DNA from: Bidens hawaiensis
Lineage: Eukaryota > Streptophyta > Magnoliopsida > Asterales > Asteraceae
NCBI GenBank assembly: GCA_021521415.1
Contig: JAIQDT010010153.1
Location: 29,854-93,853 of the forward strand
Direction of reading: 5' to 3'
DNA: 64,000 nt
Shown here: piece after piece, positions 24,412 to 37,788 of the stretch
How the letters are laid out: each line of letters starts with the position of its first letter
Numbering within the stretch: the first letter of the stretch is position 1
Notes under the pieces: model-generated
What the model saw: the letters and a program-made list of their open reading frames with translations, nothing else
What the model was told of the DNA's origin: nothing
Database searches by the model: none
Made by a program: the position numbers and the translations under genes

Positions 24412-26817
24412 ATGCCAAGGAGAAGGAACGACAGTTTACCTAATACACCTGCGCAATTACAAGAAGTCATAGCGCAAGCGATAGCCGCCTACGAAGCCAG
24501 TAGGGGCGACTCAAGTCTAGAACGAAGGAATTCCGCAAATACTGAAAATGTAGCTCCAGAGACTGGCGGTGAGGAACGAGGATGTTCCTACAAAACTTTC
24601 ATGACATGCAAACCGTGGTCCTTTAAGAGAACGGAAGGAGCCATAGGAGTTATCCGTTGGATCGAGAAGACAGAATCTGTGATAGCAATCAGTGGATGCA
24701 CAGAAAAACAGAAAGTGTTGTACGTGACATGTATGTTTCAAGATGAAGCCCTATCGTGGTGGAATTTACAAGTACAAACCCTAGGCCGAGACGTGGCCTA
24801 TGGCAAGACCTGGAAAGAGTTAAAGGAGATGATGGAAAAGAAATATTGCCCAAGGACTGAGATGCAGAAGTTGGAAAATGAGTTCTGGACGCTCACCATG
24901 AAGGGAGCCGACATCACAGCATATAACACGCGATTTCACGAGCTATGCCGAATAGTTCCTCATATGGCCACCACTGAAGAAAAGAGAGTTGAAAGGTACA
25001 TCTGGGGATTAGCAACAGTTATCAGGGGACCAATCACGGCCACTAGGCCTGCGACCATGGCCGAGGCTGTTGAACTAGGTCTGAGTTTGACAGAAGATGC
25101 AGTACGAGCTGGCACCCAAGGAAAGCCAACTCAGAAGGAAGCAAGCCAACCATTCTCCCAACGCGGCAACAGCCGCCATAACAATCACAAGAGGAGCTGG
25201 GCCTCTCGTAATCAAGGGTCAAGTTCCAAAGAACCCCCTGTCAAGAAACAAGAAACTGCGAAAGTGTATGCCGCCCAGACCACGGATCAACCACGGAAGA
25301 TGTATAGCGGGTCAAACCCGTGGTGTGACAAATGCAAGTATTATCATGTTGGTGACTGCTCAAGTATTGTGTGTAAGCATTGTCACAAGAGAGGGCATGT
25401 GGAAGCTAAGTGTAGAATTAAGAATGGTGCAGTAGTTGTGAAGCAAGAACCGGGGAAAACGACACCACGAGCTTGTTATGGGTGCGGAAATACGGGTCAT
25501 TTTATCAAGAACTGTCCGCAGATGAAGAATACAGCTCAAGCTAGGGCTTTTGTTATCGGGGCGGGTGAAGCTAAGGAAGACCCAAATGTCGTCACTGGTA
25601 CGTTCCTACTTAACAACCACTATGCGTCTGTGTTATTTGATACTGGTGCGGATTTAAGTTTTATATCCACTGAATTTAAAGACCTACTTGGTTTAGCACC
25701 TAGTAAATTAGCAACGCCCTATACTATAGAATTAGCTAATGGCAAACAGTTACGATCAGACGATATAGTGGAAAGTTGCGTACTAGTGATGGGAGAACAT
25801 GAATTTAACGTAGATCTGTTGCCGATAGATTTAGGAAGTTTTGATGTCGTTTTAGGCATGGATTGGTTAGCAAAGAACCATGCTGAAGTTAATTGTTATG
25901 ACAAGCAAATCCGCATACCCTTGGCAAGTGGTGAAACGCTGACTATTCAAGGAGAAAGACCTGGCACTGTGATGAAGTTAATTTCGTGTATGAAAGCACG
26001 AAAGTGCTTGCGAAAGAAGTGTCAAGCTTTCTTAGCCCACGTGGTGGAGAAGAAGGATGAAGAAAGGAAGATAGAAAGTATACCTATAGTAAGAGATTTC
26101 CCCGATGTCTTTCCAGAAGATCTACCAGGGTTACCACCTCAAAGACAAGTGGAGTTTCGAATCGATCTAGTACCAGGAGCTGCACCAGTAGCGCGAGCAC
26201 CTTATCGATTAGCTCCCTCGGAAATGCGAGAACTATCGAATCAATTACAGGAGCTACTAGACAAGGGTTTCATACGCCCGAGCTACTCACCTTGGGGAGC
26301 CCCGGTACTATTTGTCAAGAAGAAAGACGGTTCGTTCCGTATGTGTATTGATTACAGGGAACTTAACAAACTGACCATCAAAAATCGGTACCCTTTACCG
26401 AGGATTGATGATTTGTTTGACCAATTACAGGGATCTAGTTTCTATTCCAAGATAGATCTACGATCCGGGTACCATCAGCTGAAGATACACGAGGACGATG
26501 TACCAAAGACTGCGTTCCGAACGAGGTATGGTCATTATGAATTTCTAGTCATGCCTTTTGGGCTAACGAACGCACCTGCCGTGTTCATGGACTTAATGAA
26601 TCGAGTGTGCAAACCTTACCTTGACAAGTTCGTGATAGTGTTTATAGATGACATATTAATTTATTCCCGAACCGAAGAAGAGCACGAGCAACACCTTCGA
26701 TTGATTTTAGAATTGTTGAGAAAGGAGAAGTTGTATGCAAAGTTTTCAAAGTGTGATTTTTGGCTAAGAGAAGTACACTTTTTAGGCCATGTCGTCAACG
26801 AGAAGGGAATTCATTAA
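24412..26817 (+). CDS. gag-pol: Gag-protease-reverse transcriptase of J (801 codons, truncated)
   Basis: It starts [15 protein letters not shown]. The gag core spans about residues 57-230 ([23 protein letters not shown]). Two CX2CX4HX4C knuckles follow, near 319 ([14 protein letters not shown]) and 353 ([14 protein letters not shown]). The aspartic protease [10 protein letters not shown] is near 407. RT starts near 575 ([12 protein letters not shown]) and has the catalytic FIDDILIY near 743. The protein should continue into RNase H and integrase, but a patchwork insertion at 26813-26887 ends the frame after NEKGIH. The clade call (Tekay chromovirus) rests on these motifs and on the tail of the downstream part. 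Confidence 0.93.
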   Translation: MPRRRNDSLPNTPAQLQEVIAQAIAAYEASRGDSSLERRNSANTENVAPETGGEERGCSYKTFMTCKPWSFKRTEGAIGVIRWIEKTESVIAISGCTEKQKVLYVTCMFQDEALSWWNLQVQTLGRDVAYGKTWKELKEMMEKKYCPRTEMQKLENEFWTLTMKGADITAYNTRFHELCRIVPHMATTEEKRVERYIWGLATVIRGPITATRPATMAEAVELGLSLTEDAVRAGTQGKPTQKEASQPFSQRGNSRHNNHKRSWASRNQGSSSKEPPVKKQETAKVYAAQTTDQPRKMYSGSNPWCDKCKYYHVGDCSSIVCKHCHKRGHVEAKCRIKNGAVVVKQEPGKTTPRACYGCGNTGHFIKNCPQMKNTAQARAFVIGAGEAKEDPNVVTGTFLLNNHYASVLFDTGADLSFISTEFKDLLGLAPSKLATPYTIELANGKQLRSDDIVESCVLVMGEHEFNVDLLPIDLGSFDVVLGMDWLAKNHAEVNCYDKQIRIPLASGETLTIQGERPGTVMKLISCMKARKCLRKKCQAFLAHVVEKKDEERKIESIPIVRDFPDVFPEDLPGLPPQRQVEFRIDLVPGAAPVARAPYRLAPSEMRELSNQLQELLDKGFIRPSYSPWGAPVLFVKKKDGSFRMCIDYRELNKLTIKNRYPLPRIDDLFDQLQGSSFYSKIDLRSGYHQLKIHEDDVPKTAFRTRYGHYEFLVMPFGLTNAPAVFMDLMNRVCKPYLDKFVIVFIDDILIYSRTEEEHEQHLRLILELLRKEKLYAKFSKCDFWLREVHFLGHVVNEKGIH

Positions 26818-26887
26818 AAACTGGGAAGTGCCAAAAACTGGGAAGTACACTTTTTAGGCCATGTCTTCATTAAAAAATGTTTAACTT
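26813..26887. other. Templated filler insertion in the pol gene of J
   Basis: Between GGGAATTCA and TGACCCTTCAAAAG lie about 74 extra bases assembled from nearby sequence: ATTAAAAACTGGGAAGTGCC (also just downstream at 26909), TACACTTTTTAGGCCATGTC (also upstream from 26774), and AAAATGTTTAACTTG (also at 27834, about 1 kb downstream). It ends the gag-pol frame. This looks like error-prone break repair or template switching. Confidence 0.88.
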
Positions 26888-28995
26888 GACCCTTCAAAAG
26901 TAGAGGCCATTAAAAACTGGGAAGTGCCGAAGACGCCGACGGAAATACGACAATTTTTAGGTCTGGCAGGCTACTATCGACGGTTTATTGAAAATTTCTC
27001 GAAGATAGCACAACCCCTTACTGCGCTCACACAGAAAGATAAGTCGTTTAATTGGGGAGATAAACAAGAAAAGGCGTTCCAGTTGCTAAAACAGAAACTT
27101 TGCAGTGCACCTATTCTAGCCTTACCAGAAGGGATGGATGACTTCATAGTTTATTGCGATGCTTCGCATCAAGGACTTGGTTGTGTCCTTATGCAAAGAA
27201 ATCAAGTCATCGCGTATGCGTCACGACAACTCAAAGTGCACGAGAAAAATTACACCACTCACGATTTGGAATTGGGCGCAGTGGTGTTTGCACTTAAGAT
27301 ATGGCGTCATTACTTATACGGCACCCATTGCACAATCTACACCGATCATAAAAGCCTACAACATATATTTGATCAAAAAGAATTAAACATGAGGCAACGA
27401 CGGTGGGTTGAATTATTGAATGATTATGATTGTGTAATCAAGTACCACCCTGGAAAGGCGAACGTTGTAGCAGACGCTTTAAGCAGGAAAGAAAGGGTGA
27501 AGACATCACGTGTTAAAGTCTTAGGGCTAACTATAAGTACGAACCTCACCACCCTTATCCACGAAGCCCAACGAGAAGCTTTGAAGCCTGATAATATATC
27601 AAAGACGAGGGTCTCCGTGGTATGGTTGACAACTTAGAATCCAAAGAAGACGGTACCCTGTACTTTGTCAACCGAATATGGGTTCCTCTCAAGGGAGGAT
27701 TACGTGAAAGAATACTTGATGAAGCCCACAAGACGAAGTATTCCGTGCACCCCGGTGCAGATAAAATGTATAAAGATGTAAAGGGATACTACTGGTGGCC
27801 TAATCTTAAGGGTGATATAGCAAATTATGTGGGAAAATGTTTAACTTGCGCAAAAGTCAAGGCGGAATATCAGAAACCATCCGGATTATTACAACAGCCC
27901 GAGATTCCCATGTGGAAATGGGAACAAATCTCAATGGATTTCATTACGAAGTTACCTAGGACTCCAGGTGGTTATGACACCATATGGGTGATAGTCGACC
28001 GGCTAACCAAATCCGCGCATCTCTTAGCTATCAAAGAAACGGATAAGATGGAGCGGTTAGCTAGGTTATATATAAAAGAGATCGTGTCAAGACATGGAGT
28101 CCCAGTCTCGATTATTTCCGACCGCGACAGTCGATTTACGTCTCATTTTTGGAAGTCGTTACAAAAAGCTTTGGGCACGTGATTAGATATGAGTACCGCC
28201 TACCATCCCCAGACTGACGGCCAAAGCGAGCGAACTATACAAACATTGGAAGATATGCTAAGAGCGTGTGCAATTGATTTTGGTGGTAGCTGGGATGTTC
28301 ACCTTCCTTTGGTGGAATTTTCATATAATAATAGCTACCACACGAGCATAAAGGCTGCACCGTTCGAAGCTTTGTATGGTCGTAAGTGTAGGTCGCCCTT
28401 GTGCTGGGCGGAAATAGGCGATAGATAAATGACGGGTCCCGAACTAATTCAAGAAACTACTGACAAGATATTTCAAATAAAAGAACGACTGAAAACGGCC
28501 CGCGATCGACAGAAAAGTTATGCGGATGTGAGACGCAAGCCTTTGGAATTCCAAGTGGGAGATAAAGTTCTTTTAAAGGTCTCGCCATGGAAAGGAGTTC
28601 CGAGGTTTGGAAAGCGGGGCAAGCTCAGCCCAAGATATACCGGACCATTTGAGATCCTGGAAAGGATAGGTCCCGTGGCCTATAAGTTGAAGCTACCTGA
28701 AGAACTTAACGGGGTACATGACACATTCCATGTGTCGAACCTTAAAAAGTGTCTATCCGATGAATCTTTAATCGTACCCCTAGACGAAGTACATATTGAC
28801 GGACAATTACATTTTGTTGAAGAACCGATAGCCGTTACCGACAGGAAAGAACAAAAACTACGAAGAAGTCGGATTAAGTTAGTGAAGGTACAGTGGAAAT
28901 CTAAAAGAGGACCCGAGTTTACCTGGGAAAGAGAAGAACAAATTCGAAAGAAGTACCCACACCTTTTCCCGGACCCAACTATAACGGATAACTAA
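26888..28995 (+). pseudogene. pol: Remainder of J pol: RNase H, integrase, chromodomain-like tail
   Basis: It continues the pol frame after the filler. End of RT ([20 protein letters not shown]), RNase H ([16 protein letters not shown] near 27145; [11 protein letters not shown]). A one-base frameshift lies near 27600-27612. Then integrase: an H-H-C-C zinc region (from HKTKYSVH to CLTC, 27729-27850), the first catalytic Asp in MDFITKLP (near 27938), and the second in ISDRDSRF (near 28119). A TGA stop follows GT at about 28181, replacing an expected Arg. The catalytic Glu is in [14 protein letters not shown] (near 28210). A TAA at 28426-28428 probably replaces Gln. Then come [16 protein letters not shown] and a tail [16 protein letters not shown] resembling a degenerate chromodomain. 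Confidence 0.92.
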
Positions 28996-29020
28996 CAACA
29001 AATTTCGGGACGAAATTCTT

Positions 29021-29035
29021 CCAACAGGGGGAGAA
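29021..29035 (+). other. Polypurine tract of J
   Basis: CAGGGGGAGAA immediately precedes the 3' LTR at 29036. This is the expected primer site for plus-strand cDNA synthesis. Confidence 0.88.
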
Positions 29036-32000
29036 TGTGACACCCAGTATTTTTCCATATTCTTCAATCTTTATAATTGATCAAAATTTCGTGTCATTTA
29101 TATAATTTATATGAGGTATAAACCATGGTATACTTGAAATGTGGACGAGAACAGTCGTTAATGCCTATAGGATTGTATAAAGTGCCGATGAGAACGGCTA
29201 TATGATGAAGATAGCCCAGTAATAGTTTAGAGGTGACAAATATATCAAGCTAAATATATATCTATGATCCAATATAAGGGGTAATGGTAAGACCATGCCC
29301 AGTAATGTCCTAATTCCCTAATTTGGACCAAAACGCCATAAACGTTTAAATAATAGAATATAGTCGCTGAACCGGCCAAATCAATGATACATTATACAGT
29401 GAGACGACCAAGATATGAAACTATGAAGGAATTAAAGGTATACTAGTCAAAATAATATGAAGTTAATAATTTAAACAATCCATGAAAGATTACAATATGG
29501 AGCACTATTTAACCGAATATAACTCCGGGCTAAATTTAAATATACATCATACCGGGAACCGAAATAAATACCGGGTTCCATACCATCTATAATACTTTAT
29601 AGGTGACCAAATAAATTAAGAGAAGCTCATAATACCCAAGTCCAATATAAATTCCATAACTTGTTTACTCGATGATCAACTCGTCCTAACGACTATCCAC
29701 TTAAGACCCGAACCAAGATTGAACTTAGCACTACATTTGGACAACCAATATATTTAATAAATGACCATAATACCTTCCCTTTGCAGCCCAAAGCCGAACC
29801 CCAACCTCTTCCCATTCAGTTTTAATGTACAAGGAACAAACACCACATTAAATCTTATAAACCATTATCCATGCATCCATATGTATCATGATCATGTATC
29901 ATCATCATCTTCAACATCATAATTGTGAATGTACTACATGATCAAGCAAAAATCTTCCTAACCATTCCCTATGGCCGCCTCCCCCATTCCCTCAAATAAA
30001 CAACAATAAACACCATACTTTGATCACTATTGCACTTGATTTGATAAGATTATAATCCCCCAAACCAAGGGATGTGTTCCCTTGCGTTTTCCTATAAATA
30101 AGACCAAGTACTTGGATGGAAAACACCACACACAAACTCAAGAAACATAGCTCCAAACCAACCTCTTCTTCTCTCGGCCGAAGGCAGCAGCAGAGCACCA
30201 CCACAGCCGCCTCTTTGCAACCCGTTTTCTCTATAATGCTGCTCTGAACATCTTGAACCCTATATATCGTTGGAAATCTAGAAGAAATCCTTAAACCGTG
30301 GTAGAAAGCCTTGAACGGATCTCTGCCCGGAAGACTCGGTAAAAAGCTTTGAACCTTCAAAGGTCACTACTGGAAACTGCATTTTCCAGCAGTACCCCCC
30401 TCTCTTCTTTTGTTCATATCTCACAAACCACTTGGTATTTTTGGGTGATTCTTGTTTAGGAATCCAAGGAAACTCGCAAGGATCACGAACCACCTTTTGA
30501 ACATCCATTTCCGGCTTCATTTCAGCATTAGGTAAGCCGAAAACTCGAGTTGTAACAGTTTATGGTGGCTGGAAAAACACAGATTCTGTCCAGCCACGGT
30601 CTCATCATTTTACTTGACCCTAATCCACCTATTTCATGTTATTTGAACATATTGTAGACTCTTAACATCGTGGGTAACGTCAAGGAACTTGGATCTCGTC
30701 TTAAATCGCTCAAAAACCGACATTCCCAAGGTACTAATGCCATATAATGTTTAGTAGAAAAACATGGACTAAGCCTAAGATACATATACATAATGAGGTT
30801 ATTAGACATAAACATAAACTTGAAGTGTGTTGAAATGACATATAATTAAGGATAAATCATGTTAAGTAAAAGATATAAAGGATTTAAAGGGTGTTTAAGG
30901 AAGGTTAAGGTTAATAGAACACCTAGTTAAGATAAAAATGATCTTGAGTAGTAAAACCCACTTATAAATAAACAAGATGATATAAATGTAAAGATGGAAT
31001 TTTGGTTATGTTAAACTTTAAAAAGGGTATAACTAACGTATTAAAAAACCGTATCGGGTTTGTCATAAAAGTAAAAATAATAATAGTAATAATAATAGTA
31101 ATAATAATAATAATGATAAAATATGAGTACTAGTAATAAAGATAAAAGTATAAATAAAAGTGCACATTAAACATAAGGTGCAATCCTTGCATCAAGTCTT
31201 GGAAATAAAAATAACGATGATTGTACGGGTAAAATACAAGGTACACGTATATTCCTATATATGCAAATGAAAATATAAATACCCATGTATAATGTTATAA
31301 AAACAAAGGATGTGATAACTATATGTTACGAAGACGAAAATACTAATAATACTTATCGTATACATGAGGAAATGATATATACAATTATTACACATATATT
31401 CCTATATATGTGCCATACGTATAAATATAAAATACGGGTTTTTGTGATGGACATTGCGAGTAACTGGAAGGGTGGAGGTGCCGGTAGTCGGGACGTCCTG
31501 TCTAGGCTGGTAACTGAATATATCATAGATGGGCCCGTTACCTACCTGGGGACTAACGATGAGAGCTCCAAAACCTATTAGGCTAAAGCATGTCACGAAC
31601 GTCATGATTACCGACGAATAATTTGTATCGAGCATTCCCTAATGCTCGGAGGATATATATATAAAGAGGATATAACGGAAATACATAACAAGTATAAGAC
31701 GTTGTCTAACGTCCGTATCGCTAATGTATAAAAAGTATACATATATACCGTCACCTCATAAGTATGTATCGGGCTAAGTATTAATAGTTATATATATTAT
31801 GTACTGAAGTGCATACGTATACGATATAATACAGGAAACTCACCAAGTATAACGGAACATTATTCCTCATTTAAGGTGAGTCTCACAGCCCCTATTTTCA
31901 CTATGTTTTAAACTGTTTTCGGGGCGAGGGACACGTGTTTAAATATGTTTTATCATGGTGTTTATCTTGATTTACAATGTGCGTGTACATGAGATATTTG

Positions 32001-32678
32001 GCGCGCTCATGGTACATAAAGTCCCCGGTATATATTATAACCATAAACTATAGGCAACTATAGCCGAGGAATTCTACGGGTAGTACTACTGGTCTGACCA
32101 ACCCACTCGTAAGTGGTCGCGCCACTTTATAAGACGGGTGCTTAGTTTTCCGATTTATTTATTCCCTCGTGGACTCGTGGGATGTTATGTGGGGCTTTAT
32201 AGTGTATATATATAGTCAAGGAATGGTTACGAACTCATGTATTCACGTTACACTGCAAGTCATGGATACTGCATTCATGACGTTATGAGAATTATATTAT
32301 AAAGCATTTTATCGAGTCACAAAACTTGTGAACTCACTCAGTTTGTACTGATTAAATTATTTTACGTGTCTTTCAGGTATTTAGCTACGTGGAGAGGTCA
32401 CGGTGTCTCACTACGGTTTTATGTTTAACTATGGAAATTTCATGTATGAGGATTTTATATTTTGGAGTTTTCATGGTTATATCTCCCTTCAGCAGGACAT
32501 AACTGTGAAATCTCAATATGTTATATGTAAACTTTTTTTTTATGGATATTTTTGTAAAACTTATATTATGAATGAAATCCTCATGTATTTTATCATATAG
32601 TTGTTGCTTAACCGCGCTCTCGAAAAACCTTTCATGAGTCGCACACCGGTTGTTTCCGCCTATGGACCGGGTGTGACA
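29036..32678 (+). repeat. 3' LTR of J (3643 bp)
   Basis: It begins TGTGACACCCAGTA and ends GACCGGGTGTGACA. It is a near copy of 19440-23090. Visible differences include a loss near 31905 of a short TTTCACTA repeat present in the 5' LTR, and clustered substitutions in the first 100 bp. Its TATA box is TATAAATA at 30093-30100. Confidence 0.95.
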
Positions 32679-32683
32679 GACAC

Positions 32684-32884
32684 CGTGATCCCCCACCCCG
32701 CTATGGATATCCCAATGACATTCCCCAGTCACAGGAGGAACACATGGATCGAGCCTTACACGAGACGGACGATTTGAGAAAAAAGATTGCTATTGACGCG
32801 AAGAAAAAGAAGAATATAGGAGAGACGCTTCTTCAAAAGTGTAACAAGCTAACCAAGGTTGTGAAGCAATTCATGAAGGATTGA
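32684..32884 (+). CDS. Pre-gag ORF of element I, second part (66 codons plus stop)
   Basis: Directly after the right duplication (GACAC) of J, the frame of the 18480-19439 ORF resumes without loss: RDPPPRYGYPNDIPQSQ, then a Lys-rich probably helical tail (KKIAIDAKKKKN, KVVKQFMKD) and TGA at 32882-32884. The complete ORF would be about 386 codons with no stop, although gag-pol of the same element has three stops and two frameshifts. Confidence 0.78.
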   Translation, partial: RDPPPRYGYPNDIPQSQEEHMDRALHETDDLRKKIAIDAKKKKNIGETLLQKCNKLTKVVKQFMKD

Positions 32885-32986
32885 GATGATGGTGATGATG
32901 GCGTGTTTTCAAGAAGTGAAGCTTATGTGTTAAGATAATTTGTATGTTATATGTAACATATGTTGTAATAAAGAAAATAAAGATAG

Positions 32987-32988
<2 letters not shown>

Positions 32989-33034
<46 letters not shown>

Positions 33035-33092
33035 TTTATACGTTATATATAAAGATGTTGTAAAAATAACATATATATATATATATATATAT
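32989..33092. repeat. (TA)n microsatellites between pre-gag ORF and gag of I
   Basis: About 22 TA units at 32989-33032 and a second run at 33070-33092. The short ORF spanning them (Ile/Tyr repeats) is an artefact. Confidence 0.95.
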
Positions 33093-33196
33093 CATTTTTA
33101 TGATATATATGTGTGTGTGAAATAAATAAAACTTGTGTTTTAAGAAAAGAAATTTGTTAAATTTCAGATAAAAAAGAAAAGATTGAAAAAGATAAA

Positions 33197-36100
33197 ATGT
33201 CTAATCAAAGAAAAAACTTGGAGGCTTCTCGAATAGAAGCCGAGAAAAGAAAAGACAAGGGGAAAGACCCCGAATACAAACAAGATGAACAAATACCTGA
33301 AAAATATATGAATAAAATCCAACAAATGATTAAAAAGGCTGTTAGGGATGAATCCGAAGCTAGATCACAATCTAGGCAATCCAAACATTCCCAATCTGTT
33401 AATCCTTCTCGAAGATCCGTTAAGTCCCGGCCGAAACCATCTCATATCGAAGAAAGTGTTCACGAATCGAATGTTTATGGAGGTGTTAGACAAGAATTTA
33501 AGAAACTCAAGATCGGTGGATGTTCGTTTAAGGATTTCAAATACTATGGACCGAAAGAATTCCATGGAGACAAGGGAACCATCACAACCGTGAGGTGGCT
33601 TGAAGAAATGTAGACGATTGTAATTACAAGCAAATGTTCTGATGAAGAGAAGATTCAATATTCTGCCCTCATGTTCAAAGGGGAAGCACTCGAGTGGTGG
33701 AATACAATGATCATGAGTAAAGGAAGGGAGATGATGTACAATCTAACCTGGAACGAGTTTAAGGAGTTGTTGATGGCAAAGTTTTGTCCGATGCATGAGA
33801 TGGACCAAATCCAAACCAAATTCTTGAATCACAAGGTTGTTGGAACAAACCTTCGTGGGTACAACACAAAATTTCACGAATACTGTCGTTTGGTTCCCCG
33901 GTTGGTTACTCCTGAATCCAGCAAAGTAACACGTTATATTTGGGGATTACCACGAGAGATTCGTGACATGGTAAGGTCTCACTTGCCAAAAACTGCCGAC
34001 TCCGCGATGGAATTGGCCGGTTAGTTGATGGGCGGAATGATCCGCAACAAGGAAGAGGATAAGAGGGTTGTAACAACACAAGACTCGAAGAAAGAAGGAA
34101 ATACCCATTTCAAGGGTAATGGAGTTGACCAATGAAGGTCCAACTTCAACCCCAGCATTCCGCAATGCAAGACTTGTAAGAAATATCATAGGGGTAGATG
34201 CCATTTTAATCCACGAGTCTGTGAATCGTGTAATAGATCCGGCCACGCAACGGCCGATTGTTGGAAGAAGAAGATGACCTGTTACAACTGCAAAGAAATG
34301 GGACATCTAAGCTTTGAATGCCCCAAGAACAAACCCGCGACTGGTGGTGCAGGTGGTAGTGGTCAAAAGAACGAGCCAAAGAAGGGCAACGCAAGAATTT
34401 TCGTCCTTGACACAAAGAAAGCGGCCGATATACCGGAAACCATTACCGGTACGTTCCTAGTTAACAACAATTATGCTAGAGTCTTGTTTGATTCGGGTGC
34501 CAACTTAAGTTTTATAGATTATAACTTTTGTAGTCTATTAAACGAACCTTTAATCAAACTTAATAAAACTCTAAACGTCGAGACCTCTAGTGGCGAAACC
34601 ATTAAAATCTCCGAAGCTCTGGAAAACGGAAAAATCTTATTAGCTGGTTATGTTTTGCCTATCCAACTATTGCCTATGTCTCTTGCGGGTTTTGATATTG
34701 TATTAGGTATGGATTGGTTATCCGACAACCATGCTCGTATCCTTTGCAATAGCAAAACCGTTGAACTTCGATCCCCTGATAAACGAACCATTCGAATAGA
34801 AGGGGATAAAGACGCTGGCCAAGTTAGTCTAATCTCCATGATAAGGGCTAACAAATGTTTAAATCAAGGATGCTTAGCATTCATGGCCTACGTCACCGAA
34901 GAATCTAAACCCAAAGAAATCAAAGACGTTCCTGTTGTTTCCAATTATGCCGATGTCTTTCCCGACGAACTTCTTGAAATCCCTCCCGATCGTGAAGTAG
35001 AGTTTAGAATCGATCTCATTCCGGGTACTGCTCCGATCGCCAAGACTCCGTATCGTCTCGCACCAACTGAAATGAAGGAGATAAAGAAACAACTCGACGA
35101 GCTTCTTGAGAAAGGCTTCATTCGACCGAGTTCATCGCCATGGAGAGCGCCAATACTTTTTGTTAAGAAGAAGGATGGATCCATGCGCATGTGTATTGAT
35201 TATCGTGCCCTAAATAAAGTCACAATTAAGAACCTTATCCACTCCCTCGAATCGATGATCTATTCGACCAACTTCAAGGTGCAAGCTTCTTTTCTAAAAT
35301 TGATCTTCGTTCCGGTTATCACCAACTCAAAGTTCAATTCGAAGATATCCCAAAAACCGCCTTTCGAACAATGTATGGCCATTATGAGTTCACCGTTATG
35401 CCATTTGGACTTACTAATGCGCTAGCTGCATTCATGGACATGATGAATCGAATTTGTAAGCCTTACTTGGATAAATTTGTTATCGTCTTCATCGATGACA
35501 TACTCATTTATTCTAAGTCAAAGGACGATCATGAAAATCATCTTCAAACCCTACTCGAAATTCTTAGAACTGAGAAGTTGTACGCCAAGTTCTCAAAATA
35601 TGAGTTCTGGTTGCACGAGGTACAATTTCGTGGTCACATCATTAATGTCAAAGGTATTCAAGTTGATCCCGCTATGATTGAAGCTATCTCTAAGTGGGGG
35701 ATACCAAAATCGCCAACCGAAATTCGAAGTTTCTTAGGTTTGGCCGGCTATTACCGTAGGTTCATCGAAAACTTTTCCCGAATTACTGTTCCCTTAACTT
35801 CTTTAACTCGTAAAAATATCAAGTATGAGTGGGGAACAAAACAACAAGAGGCATTCGATATACTCAAACAAAAGCTTACCCAAGCACCTATACTGGCCTT
35901 TCCAGAAGGTACTGAAGATTTCGTTGTCTTTAGTGACGCATCCCATTCCGGTTTAGGATGCGTACTAATGCAACATAAGAAAGTGATCGCTTACGCCTCT
36001 CGTCAACTCAAGGTGCACGAAAAGAACTATACAACTCACGATCTAGAGTTAGGCACCATAATCTTTGCCTTAAAGATATGGAAGCATTATCTCTATGGAG

Positions 36101-37748
36101 TAAGATTTACCGTTTACACTGATCAAAAAATCTTGAAGCACATCTATGATAAAAAAGAGCTTAACATGCGCCAACGACGCTGGATGGAAACTCTTAACGA
36201 CTACGACTGTGAAATTGTTAATCATGAAGGCAAAGCCAACGTTGTGGCTGACGCCTTGAGCCATAAAGAGCACGAAAAACCGAAAACAGTCCGAGAGTTA
36301 AGGCTTGAACTTCAAGTTGATCTTTTCGAACAAATCAAATCTGCTAAAACTCAAGCAATCAATGAAAACCAAATCTCCGACGAAAAACGTAACGGCACCA
36401 TTGACTCGCTAGTCAAAGGTGACGATGGTATCCTTCGAATGGGAAACCGGATTTGGGTACCAATCGTTGGGGACTTGCATGAGAAAATCATGAACGAAGC
36501 CCATAAGTCCAAATACATGATGCACCCCGGTAGTGACAAAATGTATAAAAACCTAAGTCCAAACTACTGGTGGAATGGAATGAAAAAGGACATCGCTTCG
36601 CATGTTGCGAAATGTTTAACTTGTCTAAAAGTCAAGGCTGAACACCAAAAGCCTTCGGGATTGCTCCAGCAACCCAAACTTCCCGTATGGAAGTGGGAGT
36701 TAATAACCATGGACTTTATCACTAAACTCCCCAAAACGACTCGACAACATAATGCTTTTTGGGTGATTGTGGATCGATTAACAAAGTCTGCACACTTCAT
36801 ACCCATCAATGAGTCGTATTCAATGGATAAACTAGCGCATATCTATGTGAACACCATTGTTGCATTACACAGAGTACCGCTATCTATAATCTCTGATCGA
36901 GACAGTCGTTTCACGTCTCATTTCTGGAATAGCATCCAACAAGCTCTTGGTACAAAGCTAAACCTTAGCAGTGCCTATCATCCACAAACCTATGGGCAAA
37001 GTGAAAGGACAATTCAAACGTTGGAAGATATGCTCCGTGATTGTGTGATATACTTAGGTGGAAGTTGGGATGACCACTTACCCCTAATGGAATTTTCGTA
37101 TAACAATAGTTATCACACAAGTATTCAAGCCGCACCATTCGAGGCGTTATATGGTCGAAAATGTAGAACGCCTGTGTTCTGGTCTGAAACTGGAGACAAT
37201 CAATTGTCTGGACCCGAGATAGTCCAAGAAACCACCGACAAAGTTCTCCAAATCGGTGAACGGCTTAAGATGGCACGTGACCACCAAAAGAGTTACGCCG
37301 ACGTCCGTCAAAAGCCATTAGAATTTAATGTTGGTGACAAAGTTCTTCTAAAGGTCTCGCCTTGGAAAGGAGTCGTTCGCATCGGTAAGAATAAAAAGCT
37401 AAGTCCTAGATTCGTTAGACCCTTCGAGGTACTTGAACGAATTGGTACTGTTGCATACCGCTTGCGATTAACCGAGGAATTGCAAGGGATACACGACGTA
37501 TTCCTTGTTTGAATCTGCGTAAATGTTTAGCCGACGAATCTCTTTCAGTGCCATTAAAAGATTTAGAAATTAACGAGAATTTAAAACTCATTGAAAGACC
37601 AATACAAATAGAAGATTCGAAAACAACGATACTCAAAAGACGAACCTTGAAAATTGTGAAAGTTAAAAGGAACTCACGAAAAGGGCCCGAGTATACTTGG
37701 GAACTCGAAACGGAAATGAAAAAGAAATACCCCCACTTATTTACGTGA
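33197..37748 (+). pseudogene. gag-pol: Gag-pol polyprotein of element I, with stops and frameshifts
   Basis: It starts MSNQRKNLEASR. The gag core contains ALEWWNTMIMSKGREM (near 33690). Cys-His motifs lie at 34165-34330 ([28 protein letters not shown]). Protease [10 protein letters not shown] is near 34493. RT runs from [14 protein letters not shown] to FIDDILIYS (near 35490), RNase H has [15 protein letters not shown] (near 35932), integrase zinc [12 protein letters not shown] is near 36615, and catalytic segments are [16 protein letters not shown] and [14 protein letters not shown]. The tail is KRNSRKGPEYTWELE. Breaks: in-frame TAG at 33611 and 34022, TGA near 34133, a one-base deletion near 35233 in RT and another near 37510. 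One integrase motif reads HPQTYGQ instead of HPQTDGQ. Confidence 0.95.
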
Positions 37749-37774
37749 AGCAATCTCGAGGACGAGATTTATTT

Positions 37775-37788
37775 CAAGGTGGGGAGGA
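37775..37788 (+). other. Polypurine tract of I
   Basis: AAGGTGGGGAGGA sits directly before the 3' LTR start (TGTAACATC, 37789). Confidence 0.88.

Larger units (their letters stand above)
19440..32678 (+). mobile_element. Ty3/Tekay-type LTR retrotransposon J, nested in the pre-gag ORF of I
   Basis: 13.2 kb. 5' LTR 19440-23090, PBS 23094, pre-gag ORF 23333-24055, gag-pol 24412-28995, polypurine tract, and 3' LTR 29036-32678. The flanks GATAC (19435-19439) and GACAC (32679-32683) match at 4 of 5. The two LTRs look nearly identical apart from a cluster of changes in the first 100 bp, so insertion is fairly recent and later than that of I. Pol carries a scrambled patch, a frameshift and two stops, so it is not autonomous now. 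Confidence 0.95.
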
